A stretch of DNA of 64,000 nucleotides, from the NCBI GenBank assembly GCA_902775135.1, contig CACYKY010000005.1:124001-188000 (forward strand), read 5' to 3'. The stretch's first letter is position 1. Every line of letters begins with the position of its first letter. This DNA comes from an uncultured Bacteroidota bacterium (GTDB lineage: Bacteria > Bacteroidota > Bacteroidia > Bacteroidales > P3). This document shows positions 18,543 to 27,115 of this stretch, in pieces. The position numbers and the translations under genes were made by a program. The notes below the pieces were generated by a model, which was given only the letters and a program-made list of their open reading frames with translations, was not told where the DNA came from and searched no databases.

Positions 18543-19676
18543 ATGTTTTTACCGGCAATTTTAAAGGAGTCCTCCTCGATGGGCTTCTATGCCGAGTATT
18601 ATATATATGATTCTATTAAAGAAGATATGGTGCGAAAACGCACCAGGTTGTCTTCTGTTGTAAACCGTTATCGTACCGTCAGGGAGCGCAGGATTGCTGC
18701 TCAGGAGTTGGTGGAAGAGATAAACCGAAAGCTGGCAGGTGGATGGTCGCCGCTCCATCAGACCGAGGACAGCAGACTTTACACCCCCATTGCCGACCTT
18801 TGCGATAAATTTGTGGCTGCAAAAGAGCGGGAAGGTGTGAGACCTACCACGCTCACAAATTACAGAAGTTACACTGGTCTTTTTCTCCGTTGGTGTGAGG
18901 ACACTGGCCGTTCGAGGAAGTGCAGCGGTACCTTTCTCCGTGTCGATGCTGTGCAGTATATGGACAGTGTATTGGAGAAGGGTAACGGAAACCGTCACTA
19001 CAACAATACTGTGAAAGCTTTGCGCTGCTTTTGGCAGTGGTCTTTTGAGCATTGCTATTGCCGTGAGAACCCCTTTGCCGGATTGAAACTTTTGCCCAAG
19101 ACGGCAAAAAAGAGAATCCTTGTGGATCCTGTTTCGCGGCAGCGTGTTTCTGACTACTTCGGGAGAGAGAAACCGCAGATGCTCCTTGTTTGTCAGCTTG
19201 TTTACTCTTCGGCCATACGACCGAAAGAGATAAGCAACATCCAGTTGAAGCATATTGACCTGGACCGTCATTATATATTGATAGAAGCCGAGAATGCCAA
19301 GAATGGAAAGGCTCGTTGTGCCACCATCACACGAGAGATAGAGAAGTACCTTGTGCCTTTGGTTGAGAAGTATAAGAATGGCGATTTTTACCTCTTTGGT
19401 ACCGGGAAGCAGATGCTGCCGTCTGTCGGTCCGGCCAGGCGTAATTATTTCACCAAGTGTTGGGATAAGATGAGACGTGACTTGTTGCTGCCTGAAGAGA
19501 TGCAGCTTTACAGCCTCCGAGATACCGGGTTGACGGATTTGCTCCACGCAGGAGTTGACCAGCTGACCGTCCAGCACCACGCAGACCACAGTTCCTTGGC
19601 CATCCAGAACATCTACACCGACCACTACGACAGTGGACTAAATTCCAAGATTCGTGACCTTGCGCCACAATTTTGA
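18543..19676 (+). CDS. int: Tyrosine integrase of the prophage
   Basis: The 377-residue protein has an N-terminal SAM-like core-binding domain (about 80-185) and a catalytic domain. The first active-site Arg is in 'SSAIRPKEI' (R226), the Lys in 'NAKNGKA', the second Arg in 'YSLRDTG' (R326, with Tyr where most relatives have His), His in 'ADHSS' (H349) and the nucleophile Tyr in 'NIYTDH' (Y358). An ATG at 18579 has a Shine-Dalgarno-like 'aaggag' 9 nt upstream and may be the true start. The gene lies between attL and the phage late genes, converging on them. Confidence 0.9.
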   Translation: MFLPAILKESSSMGFYAEYYIYDSIKEDMVRKRTRLSSVVNRYRTVRERRIAAQELVEEINRKLAGGWSPLHQTEDSRLYTPIADLCDKFVAAKEREGVRPTTLTNYRSYTGLFLRWCEDTGRSRKCSGTFLRVDAVQYMDSVLEKGNGNRHYNNTVKALRCFWQWSFEHCYCRENPFAGLKLLPKTAKKRILVDPVSRQRVSDYFGREKPQMLLVCQLVYSSAIRPKEISNIQLKHIDLDRHYILIEAENAKNGKARCATITREIEKYLVPLVEKYKNGDFYLFGTGKQMLPSVGPARRNYFTKCWDKMRRDLLLPEEMQLYSLRDTGLTDLLHAGVDQLTVQHHADHSSLAIQNIYTDHYDSGLNSKIRDLAPQF

Positions 19677-19698
19677 TGTAATAATTGTAATAAATGTA

Positions 19699-19730
19699 AT
19701 GCAGCTCATTCTTAGGTGAATGGGCTGCAT
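19699..19730. terminator. Hairpin between integrase and late operon
   Basis: ATGCAGC (19699-19705) pairs with GCTGCAT (19724-19730), and CATTC (19707-19711) with GAATG (19718-19722), enclosing a 6-nt loop. It lies between convergent genes, so it may terminate both directions. The flanks are AT-rich, with repeated 'caataaattg' units to its right. Confidence 0.6.
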
Positions 19731-19783
19731 TGTAATCTTTCCAGTTTGTAATAAATTGCAATAAATTGCAATAAATTGGAAAG

Positions 19784-22471
19784 TCAGATATCGACGTGGG
19801 GTGCTGCGCACTCGATAGTGGCCACCACGTATTGGCTTTCGCTGAACTCGAAGCTCATCTTCACAGGCAGGTATCTGTTGCCTCTGATGTAGAGCCAGCG
19901 GGTCTGTTGTGCCGGGCTTCCGTTCTGTGGTTTCAGCAGACTGTAAACCTTCTGGAACACCCATACTGGAAGGTGTGCTGTGAAGCGGTATCGTTCGCAG
20001 TTGCCAAGGAACTGATAGAGCGGATGCAGCCATTTCTGTCCGATGCTTCCGTTTCCGTCTGCCGACAGGTCCAGGAATGAGTTGTTGACGATTCCGGACA
20101 CTCCGCTGGTGAACTGTGTCGGGTTGGCATCCTCGATGTAGGCTTGTGTCGTTGTCACACCATCGGGAAGTGCCAGCAGGCGGTGTCCGTGATACTGCTG
20201 CAGCACGAAGTCGAACTCTCCATTGTAGTCTTCATCCAGCAGCTGGCTGTTGCCACCAATATTCAGTTCGCACACGTATTTTCTTTTCGTTTTGTCGATT
20301 TCTTCGTCTACCATACGCATATTCGGCACGTTGGCTTCTATACTCACTTCCTCAGTCTCTTCGACGTTGGTTGCTCCTGCCGACAGTTTTCTGTCATCCC
20401 CTCCTGCCTGGTCCCAGCGGAACCGGGAGGTTTCTTCTATAATGGTGCTGCGTCGGTATGCTTTTTCTGCTTTGACAAAAGCGTGTTTGTTTTTGTTCAC
20501 CACTGCCGGTGGCAGTTCGTCTGCTGTGTCGGCACTTTCGATGATGTTGTTTTCTGATACAGACTTGGCAGCCAGAGCCGGTGTGATTTGCACACGGTAT
20601 TCTTTCGGCTGGAATTCCTGCCTCTCTTCTGTGCTCACCCATTGAGATATATCGAAGCTCTTGGCCTGCATTACATCGGAGAAGAAAGACAGCTGCACCT
20701 CTTTTGTCATCGGGTTGGCGAACATATTCAGTCCGAATAGTTGGCAGATCCGAGCGAGGAACTCGCCGTTAGATAAGTTCGGCACGTGGTCTTTCCAGCG
20801 TAGGATATTGGAGAATATATTGAGTGGCGTATCGGTCGTATCTATGGCCATTGATTCTTGCACTTCGTATTCTGTTAGGAATTCGATGTCGCCGTAGTTG
20901 CATTCTTCTATTCTGTCAAACTGCAGAGTGTTATATGTAAGAAGGATATCTGGTTTGTTGGTAGAGTTCACCTTACATTTCACTAATTGTATAAACAGAT
21001 GATCCGTCGATGCCCAGTTTGGTTTCCATAGAGGAGCGACACTTCCTTCTGTATAGCCTCCGAGATTGCTGAGAAACCACACGTTCTTTGTGTGGCTCCT
21101 TGTGAGTTGTATTAGCGTGGAGCGTGTCTCGGTGTAGAATGGTATACTATGAATACTCATCGGAATAGGCCCATACCAGTAGTTGAATCTGCAGTTGCCG
21201 TTACCTGTAAACCACAAAGCCCCCAATGATTCCGGGTCAACATCTGCCCTGTTGATCAGTTCTGCGCCTGTTGGCATTTTGCCATACTTGTAGACCTTGG
21301 TACCGTCAGCCTCTGTGCTGCTTGTTTTCATCCTGATATTGGGGAACTCGGCGTTGGCCTCTTTGATGACAAGAGCATATATTTCGTCCTCCTTGCTGAC
21401 TTTCACCGGCAAACTCCCTTGGTTGTTTCCTATCCATATGGTCTGAGCTTCTGATTTATGAGTCAACTCTTCCACTGGCAGTAGCAGGCGAAAGCCCACG
21501 CTGACACCGCCTATCCAACCGAAACACTCGTGTGTGTTGCTGTCTCCGTCGACGTTGAATTTTTGGTCATTCTCAATGCTTTCACCGTACACGTTGATGT
21601 TTCCTCCGACCTGTAGCCAGGTGTTCACGCCGTATTGGAACACGTCTCCGTCCATTGCGTTGAGGCTTTGTGAAAACAGATTTTGAATTTGTTTGTTGGC
21701 AAAGAAACTACCCATCGCCGATAGGCCTGCATTCTGTATCACTTTTCGCACTAGCCAGTCCAGTCTGAGGGCTGGAGCGAAGCAGTAGCCGTTTCTCTTG
21801 CCTGGATCATTTGTGTTGAACACTCGCACTCCTTGTCGTACCTTGGCATTATTGCCGTCTCGGTCTGGGTTCTGGATTATGTTGCCGATGCTATCGAAAA
21901 ACAGGCGGTTCACATACTTGTGGAATTGCTTTTCATTGTTCTTTCCGAGCAGACCGGATATGATATCCATATGGTACCCGAAGTCCTCGTTGTCGCTGTA
22001 GAAGTTCTCGTCGGCGAAGAGAAAAAACTTGTAGATGCTTTCGGGTTCCAAACTTGCTTTGAGGAACTCAATCCAGCCGCTCTGGTGGTTTGCCTCTGAT
22101 GCCGATATGGTGATATCCGTACCGTAGTCGTTGTCCCTCAATAGCCGTTCCCCGAAGCCAACTCCAAAGCTGTTGGTTACTATTCCGCAATTCAGTCGCT
22201 TAGCGTCGATAGCGGATTGTACATACAGTATGCCCTTGGAAAACGGCACACCGTCTATTGACAATTCGCATTCGTAGCGTTTCCGTCCTCCTGTATATAC
22301 ATACTGCACGGCACCCAACACCGTCTGGTTTGGTTTGGCTGGCAATTCAAAGGTCCAAACGACATCATCCATATAGCCTTCGTTGTCGAAAGCGTTGTTG
22401 GTCTGTTCCAGTACCAGCGCTGTGTCCTTGGGTATGTAGAGCGGCTTTCCGCCGACTTTTATTGTTATCAT
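19784..22471 (-). CDS. Large distal tail / baseplate-type protein
   Basis: The 895-residue protein is the last gene of the late operon. It starts 'MITIKVGGKPLYIPKDTALVLEQ' and is predicted mostly beta-stranded with no signal peptide or membrane segment. Bacteroides prophages often carry a similarly placed large tail protein after the tape measure gene, and the position supports a baseplate or receptor-contact role. No catalytic motif was found. Its start overlaps the stop of the upstream amidase-like gene by 4 nt (ATGA type). Confidence 0.55.
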   Translation of the reverse strand: MITIKVGGKPLYIPKDTALVLEQTNNAFDNEGYMDDVVWTFELPAKPNQTVLGAVQYVYTGGRKRYECELSIDGVPFSKGILYVQSAIDAKRLNCGIVTNSFGVGFGERLLRDNDYGTDITISASEANHQSGWIEFLKASLEPESIYKFFLFADENFYSDNEDFGYHMDIISGLLGKNNEKQFHKYVNRLFFDSIGNIIQNPDRDGNNAKVRQGVRVFNTNDPGKRNGYCFAPALRLDWLVRKVIQNAGLSAMGSFFANKQIQNLFSQSLNAMDGDVFQYGVNTWLQVGGNINVYGESIENDQKFNVDGDSNTHECFGWIGGVSVGFRLLLPVEELTHKSEAQTIWIGNNQGSLPVKVSKEDEIYALVIKEANAEFPNIRMKTSSTEADGTKVYKYGKMPTGAELINRADVDPESLGALWFTGNGNCRFNYWYGPIPMSIHSIPFYTETRSTLIQLTRSHTKNVWFLSNLGGYTEGSVAPLWKPNWASTDHLFIQLVKCKVNSTNKPDILLTYNTLQFDRIEECNYGDIEFLTEYEVQESMAIDTTDTPLNIFSNILRWKDHVPNLSNGEFLARICQLFGLNMFANPMTKEVQLSFFSDVMQAKSFDISQWVSTEERQEFQPKEYRVQITPALAAKSVSENNIIESADTADELPPAVVNKNKHAFVKAEKAYRRSTIIEETSRFRWDQAGGDDRKLSAGATNVEETEEVSIEANVPNMRMVDEEIDKTKRKYVCELNIGGNSQLLDEDYNGEFDFVLQQYHGHRLLALPDGVTTTQAYIEDANPTQFTSGVSGIVNNSFLDLSADGNGSIGQKWLHPLYQFLGNCERYRFTAHLPVWVFQKVYSLLKPQNGSPAQQTRWLYIRGNRYLPVKMSFEFSESQYVVATIECAAPHVDI

Positions 22472-23019
22472 TTAGAGTATGCTTTTATAATGTCAATGAT
22501 TTCTCGCTGAGGGTGGATGTCGGAACGCGACTTGTCGAAGCTGCTTGCGAAATAGACTCCACTTTTTCCAGCCACCGCCCTGGGACATACCACGCCTAGT
22601 TGGTTGTCCCAAGGATAGCGGAAGCCCATTTCCGACAGCCACTGCTGCAGCACCTCTTTCATTGTTGCCAGCTGTTTGTCGCCCACATATTCATAGTGCT
22701 GGCAGCCGTGGTATGGCTTGCAGCTGCAGAACTCGTATGGCGCTTTGACAGGATATGCTCTTGTTATCGGTCGGTACTTGCCTTCTGCGTCCATCCTTGC
22801 CGGCAGCCACAACCCTGTTGTTCCTTGCACCACTGGACCGGCGTTCTCGATGGCCATTGTGTGCCCACCTCCGAGAGGTGTCTTCTCAATAGATCCGTCA
22901 CGTCGTATAACGATGGCGGGTTTGTCATAGTTATAGCGAACGGTGCTGTAGTAGTCGTTAAGGTCGCCGCTGTCGTAGTAACCTGTACCCACTATCACTA
23001 TTTGAACATCACTTCCCAT
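22468..23019 (-). CDS. N-acetylmuramoyl-L-alanine amidase-like protein (Amidase_2 type), tail-module
   Basis: The 183-residue protein resembles AmpD/PGRP amidases. A 'YNYDKPAIVIRRDGSIEKTPLGGGH' strand-His region lies at about 30-55, 'VGDKQLATMKEVLQQWLSEMGF' helix at 127-150, and 'KSRSDIHPQREIIDIIKAY' near the end supplies the second typical His. The expected catalytic Tyr/Glu residues are not clear, so it may be degenerate. It lies between distal tail genes, away from the lysis genes, which suggests a virion-associated wall hydrolase or cell-wall binding role. Confidence 0.5.
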   Translation of the reverse strand: MGSDVQIVIVGTGYYDSGDLNDYYSTVRYNYDKPAIVIRRDGSIEKTPLGGGHTMAIENAGPVVQGTTGLWLPARMDAEGKYRPITRAYPVKAPYEFCSCKPYHGCQHYEYVGDKQLATMKEVLQQWLSEMGFRYPWDNQLGVVCPRAVAGKSGVYFASSFDKSRSDIHPQREIIDIIKAYSK

Positions 23020-23767
23020 TTTTGTGTGCCTCCTTCACTCTGCTTTCCAGTTGGAACAGGACACTTGGTACCGACAGTTGATAGTATTTCTGCTCCTCGT
23101 AGAAGTTGTCGCCCATCATATTACGTATAATGGTCAGCCAGTCTGTAGGTCCTTGTTTTTTCTTGTCTGCCTCAGTGGTTGTTTCTTCGTCGTTGTAGTC
23201 TGTGAATATATGGTAGTAGTGGTCTGTCATACGCTTGCGCAGCAGCAGGTAGTTCACCTTGATGCTTTGCAGCGTCAGCTCATCCAGTTCTGCCATCTGT
23301 CCGGCTCTGTCCGACGCTCCGAACTTCGAGAAAGGAATGCGTCGGTCTGTCTCACGGTTCCAGTCTGCCCTTTGAGGGCGGTAGAGCACTGCTGCCACCA
23401 CATCCCAACGGCCACGGCTGGCGTATGTATCGGCGAACATCCATTCTTCCCACGTCACGTCGGAGAAGTCGCTGTTGTAGCCATAGCACACTGTGCCGTC
23501 TTTCATCGTCACCTTGTCGACGTATAACTTTCCTATGCCATCTGTCACCTTCATCCATTCAAACTCCTTGCATACCATCCACCAGTCAGCTGTCGTCAGG
23601 CTGACGGCCACCACGTCGTCCATTCCGATGACACGGCGTACAAGATCCAAAGTAAAACTGTTTATCTCGACGTATATCCGGAACTGCCCTTCTGTTACCT
23701 CGTTCCAGTTCTCCGGTACGTTATATTCATACCGTTTGTCGGCCACAACAAAATCAATCTTCTTCAT
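23009..23767 (-). CDS. Tail-module protein of unknown function
   Basis: The 252-residue soluble protein begins with a beta-rich part ('KKIDFVVADKRYEYNVPENWNEVTEGQF') and ends in helices. It overlaps its neighbours by 11 and 14 nt, so it belongs to the tightly packed late operon. Two roles fit such a place: tail assembly chaperone or distal tail component. No family is recognised. Confidence 0.4.
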   Translation of the reverse strand: MKKIDFVVADKRYEYNVPENWNEVTEGQFRIYVEINSFTLDLVRRVIGMDDVVAVSLTTADWWMVCKEFEWMKVTDGIGKLYVDKVTMKDGTVCYGYNSDFSDVTWEEWMFADTYASRGRWDVVAAVLYRPQRADWNRETDRRIPFSKFGASDRAGQMAELDELTLQSIKVNYLLLRKRMTDHYYHIFTDYNDEETTTEADKKKQGPTDWLTIIRNMMGDNFYEEQKYYQLSVPSVLFQLESRVKEAHKNGK

Positions 23768-24242
23768 CCCAGACGCTGTTGTTGATTAGACAAGCCTGTT
23801 CTTTGAACGACAGTGCGATAAGGTAGCCCACGTATCTATCCTGCTCGTTCTGCAGGTATTCTCCGTGTATGTCGCTGGTGTCGATGCTGTAGAATGGAGA
23901 CTCTTCGTCTACGATCATTCTTCCTAGGACCTCCTCGGCTATACGCTCGCAGCGGCTCATTCTTAGAAGAATTTCGTCGTAGTCGTCGTGTTGGTCGTAT
24001 GAGTCCACAACCATAAAGGTTGTTGTGCGAGTCTTGGTCATCTGCCCTATCTGGCCGGAATAGTCGTTTTCGCTTCTCTCTGTCACCAGGCAGGGGAAGT
24101 TCACCACTGAGCGGAATTGATCCCAGAACTCTTCCAGCTCGCCACGGAAGAAGTGTTTCTCTTCTTCCGTGTGGTGCAGGTCTCTATGCTTCTCGGCCAG
24201 CGACCGCATATAGGTTGTATAGTCAATTAGAAAGCTGTTCAT
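23754..24242 (-). CDS. Putative head-tail connector / tail completion protein
   Basis: The 162-residue protein sits two genes downstream of the portal, where tail-completion proteins are common. It is mixed alpha/beta with a charged N terminus ('YMRSLAEKHRDLHHTEEEKHFF') and 'KTRTTTFMVVDSYDQHDDYDEI' in the middle, compatible with gp17-like completion folds. It overlaps the upstream gene by 4 nt. Assignment is from position. Confidence 0.4.
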   Translation of the reverse strand: MNSFLIDYTTYMRSLAEKHRDLHHTEEEKHFFRGELEEFWDQFRSVVNFPCLVTERSENDYSGQIGQMTKTRTTTFMVVDSYDQHDDYDEILLRMSRCERIAEEVLGRMIVDEESPFYSIDTSDIHGEYLQNEQDRYVGYLIALSFKEQACLINNSVWDEED

Positions 24243-25249
24243 GCTAGGAATGTTTTTTTACCTCTGTTGTCTCTGTGGTCAGCTGTCTTTTCGTGTGCGG
24301 TAGACAGTCCAATCTCTGCTATCTCAGGATAAGTTTCGATGTTCTGCTTACAGTATGTCACAAGCTGACCGATGTATCTTTCGGCCATTTCGCGGTGCTT
24401 CTTCTGGAGTATTCCTGTCAGGTCGGGTGGTATTGGGTTATTGCTCTCGCCGCCATTACCACCATTGCCCTGGTCGCTCACAACCACCGGGCCATTAGGT
24501 GACATAATGACATTGAGAGAAGGTAAAGCCTCTGCCATCGTCCAATGGGCCACAAATCCTTGTGCGCTTCGTAAGATTGTTTTCAGTCTGGCCTCCGTTC
24601 TGTTGCTTCTTAGCAGTGTTGAAAGTGCACCTCCGACGCGGAACGGCAGCTCCATTGTCTCAGTCTCACTGATGAACTGTCTCAGCTTTGCAAACAGACA
24701 GAAGTCGTTGCCTATGGAGGTGATTGCCTCCATCTCTTTCATCGAGCGGATGACGCTGTCTTGTCTTTCGCTGTAGTAGTCACTTTCAGTGAAGCTACCA
24801 AAGATGTCTATATGCTCCATAATATAGCCAATGGCTGTATTGAGGTAGCCGAATCCTTGGCGTTGGAGAGACAGTTTCAGCCGATCCTCTTGGTAGCGGT
24901 AGGCGCGGTTCTCTCCATTGGTCACCTGCAGACCTCTGTCGCTCATCGTCACAGCCAGCTGGTCGAAACTCTCCCAATATGCCAGCCGTACAACAGCCAT
25001 TTGGACGTATGATACCAGTTCGTTTTTCTCTGCGCTGCTGCCTTCTATTCCGTTCTCGGAATAATAGGTCGCCAGCTCGTTGAACAAAGTGTCGCCCATA
25101 AGTGGTCGCACGTGGTTCTGTTCCGCCGTGGCGATAGCTGGTGCCAGTGTCACGAACGATGTGTTTACGTTCACCGGCAGGCAGCGTTTAAACTCTGCAG
25201 CATTCTGAGTGTTGTTCTCTTTTTTGAAAAATTTCGGATCTGTCAGCAT
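24239..25249 (-). CDS. Putative connector protein (DUF6712-like)
   Basis: The 336-residue protein lies just after the portal gene in transcription order. It is largely helical in the first 230 residues, then has a Gly/Asn-rich linker ('GNGGNGGESNNP') and a C-terminal helical tail. This resembles the DUF6712-type proteins that neighbour Bacteroidetes phage portals, which I recall but cannot verify. The likely role is head-tail joining. Confidence 0.4.
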   Translation of the reverse strand: MLTDPKFFKKENNTQNAAEFKRCLPVNVNTSFVTLAPAIATAEQNHVRPLMGDTLFNELATYYSENGIEGSSAEKNELVSYVQMAVVRLAYWESFDQLAVTMSDRGLQVTNGENRAYRYQEDRLKLSLQRQGFGYLNTAIGYIMEHIDIFGSFTESDYYSERQDSVIRSMKEMEAITSIGNDFCLFAKLRQFISETETMELPFRVGGALSTLLRSNRTEARLKTILRSAQGFVAHWTMAEALPSLNVIMSPNGPVVVSDQGNGGNGGESNNPIPPDLTGILQKKHREMAERYIGQLVTYCKQNIETYPEIAEIGLSTAHEKTADHRDNRGKKTFLA

Positions 25250-25259
25250 AACTATACAT

Positions 25260-26585
25260 TTAAGTCGTTATCTCCTCTTTTGCTTGGCCTGTGTTTAACG
25301 TAGTGAGGATAGTTTCCTTGTATTTTAGCACCAGGCCGTCATCGTGGCCGTTAAAGCGCAGCACCATCATAACTGGGTCAAGTACTTGCTGCTTCTCTAT
25401 ATACGTTGTGATTACCGACACCAGGAAACTCTCTCGGATGTCGGACCCGCTGCCAGCGTTTCCTGCGTAAGCTCCACCAGGCATACCTGCACCGAGCACC
25501 GAGGGGTTGAGCATCATAGAGAATAGAATCTCGCTGTTGGCTGCTGCAGAAGTCGAGAGTCTTTCCTTTGCATCAATCTCGTTCTTCAGACGCTCAATCT
25601 TCCACTCGCGCGGTATCTTCGAATACTCCTCGATACCATATTCCGTGATGATTGTCTTGTTTGCATTCTCTTCGCCACAGAGAGAATCTTCTATCTCCTG
25701 CATTGCCTCGTTGATTTTGGCCGTCCGTTCTTCCTTGTTGGGGTATTCGTCTTCCGGATATTTGGTTTTCCAATAATCCTCCGGTATTTGGATGTGCCAC
25801 ATCAGCGTCATTGCGTTTGCATAGCTCTTGGCAAGGAACTGTGGTATGCGGTGGGCAATATCCACCCAGCCGCTTTTCCATGCAGCATCCCAATCGGGGA
25901 TGCCGTAATAGTCGTTGTTACTGTAGTAATTTCTGATGCGAGGGAATGCGATCGGTTTGCCATTCAGTTTACCCTGTTCCCGCATCACTTCCAGGTCCAG
26001 GAATGGGTCGTCTTCGTCGAGCATGCGGATAACCTCTCCTTTGTCCGCTGTCGGCAGGCTATCGTCAAAGTCCGGGTAGACACACAGCCACTGTTTGTCC
26101 TTGCTGATTCGGCAATGGCGGGCATTGCGCAGCACCAGTCTGACAATCTTCGAACCGTCTTTGTTGAAATAAAAGATTGGGAAGCAGTTGCCGAACTTAA
26201 AGATGTCGCGGAATGCTTGGCTCATATATTGCCGAAACTCATACGAACGGAAATATTGTTGCACGTTTTTGTCCTGACACGGCACCAGTATTTGTTCGCC
26301 GTTTTCGTCGTACCCTTTCAGGTCCATCGGCACAACGCCCTGCCCGAAGGATGTGCGAGCCTTGAATCCTATGGCCGTCGACAGCACACCGGTTGAGCCG
26401 ATGACGCGCACAGCCTCGTCCGGGTATCTGTTGCCTGGTCCCCAGCAGACGAATTCTTTGTTGTCGAAAGAGAATGTCTCTTTGGGCTCTTCGGTGTACT
26501 TCTGCTGGTTAGATATGGTTACAGCAAACAGCCTTTCACTGCTCATCATAACCGGATAACCTTTCTTGTCGAATACAATGTTCAT
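25260..26585 (-). CDS. Portal protein
   Basis: The 441-residue protein has the features of a phage portal. An N-terminal region begins 'FVCWGPGNRYPDEAVRVIGSTGVLSTAIGFKAR'. A wing domain ('FKFGNCFPIFYFNKDGSKIVRLVLRNARHCRISKD') follows, then a stem-like helix pair and a C-terminal segment ('SEILFSMMLNPSVLGAGMPGGAYAGNAGSGSDIRES') common in portals that meet the tail connector. It forms the dodecameric DNA gate of the capsid. It is encoded far from the terminase and after the tape measure gene, an unusual order. Its start overlaps the stop of the membrane gene upstream by 4 nt. Confidence 0.75.
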   Translation of the reverse strand: MNIVFDKKGYPVMMSSERLFAVTISNQQKYTEEPKETFSFDNKEFVCWGPGNRYPDEAVRVIGSTGVLSTAIGFKARTSFGQGVVPMDLKGYDENGEQILVPCQDKNVQQYFRSYEFRQYMSQAFRDIFKFGNCFPIFYFNKDGSKIVRLVLRNARHCRISKDKQWLCVYPDFDDSLPTADKGEVIRMLDEDDPFLDLEVMREQGKLNGKPIAFPRIRNYYSNNDYYGIPDWDAAWKSGWVDIAHRIPQFLAKSYANAMTLMWHIQIPEDYWKTKYPEDEYPNKEERTAKINEAMQEIEDSLCGEENANKTIITEYGIEEYSKIPREWKIERLKNEIDAKERLSTSAAANSEILFSMMLNPSVLGAGMPGGAYAGNAGSGSDIRESFLVSVITTYIEKQQVLDPVMMVLRFNGHDDGLVLKYKETILTTLNTGQAKEEITT

Positions 26586-26833
26586 TTCTTTATGTATATC
26601 AGATAAATCACGCCTAATTGAATAGCCTGCCCGACGATGCCACCGAGACAGGTGGCCGCGAAGTCAAGCCAATCCCACTTCCCGCCCCATTGACGGTCTT
26701 TGAACTCGAGACACCCCGCTGCAGTCAGTGAGGAGATAAAGGTGAGTAAAAGTCCGAGGACAAAACCACCGACAAGGTGTTTCCATCGGTTGCTCTCCTT
26801 TAGCCATTGTGGTATCAAATCATTTGGTTTCAT
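26582..26833 (-). CDS. Small two-TM protein, holin candidate
   Basis: The 83-residue protein has two hydrophobic segments (about 20-42 and 58-80) joined by a charged loop ('EFKDRQWGGKWDW'). Size and topology fit a holin or a holin partner. It overlaps the upstream small membrane gene by 14 nt. It is separated from the amidase and spanin genes by the tail module, so the call is tentative. Confidence 0.4.
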   Translation of the reverse strand: MKPNDLIPQWLKESNRWKHLVGGFVLGLLLTFISSLTAAGCLEFKDRQWGGKWDWLDFAATCLGGIVGQAIQLGVIYLIYIKK

Positions 26834-27059
26834 TCGATTCGTTTAAGAATTTTTTGAGCTTGTAATTCACATAGCTGTCAGCCCCTAGCAGGCATCCTGC
26901 CAACACGAAGACTTCTCCGGCAGCACCGAGCACTGAGCCACTCACCTCTCCTCTCGGCTCAATAAACATTGCCACGAAAAGCATCGCCACGCCGCAGATG
27001 GCGAGTATTGCTCCGAGCCAGAACCGACGTGTGTCTAAAGATCTTTCCTTTATAGCCAT
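26820..27059 (-). CDS. Small two-TM protein, second holin-like candidate
   Basis: The 79-residue protein (start chosen at the ATG at 27059, after the promoter at 27079-27114) has two membrane segments (about 14-33 and 42-62) and a Lys-rich cytoplasmic tail. An in-frame extension to 27089 would start upstream of the predicted transcription start. Paired small membrane genes are often holin and antiholin; here this is inference from size and pairing. Confidence 0.45.
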   Translation of the reverse strand: MAIKERSLDTRRFWLGAILAICGVAMLFVAMFIEPRGEVSGSVLGAAGEVFVLAGCLLGADSYVNYKLKKFLNESNETK

Positions 27060-27078
27060 TTTTTGTGTTTTTACATTA

Positions 27079-27114
27079 CAAAGATACATTCCATATAACT
27101 ATTACGAGGGGACA
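27079..27114 (-). promoter_or_regulatory. Phage late promoter P1 (TGTCCC-N22-TATCTTTG)
   Basis: On the minus strand TGTCCC (27114-27109) is followed after exactly 22 nt by TATCTTTG (27086-27079). It drives the holin-like, portal and distal tail genes. The same spacing is seen at three other strict sites. Confidence 0.75.
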
Positions 27115-27115
27115 A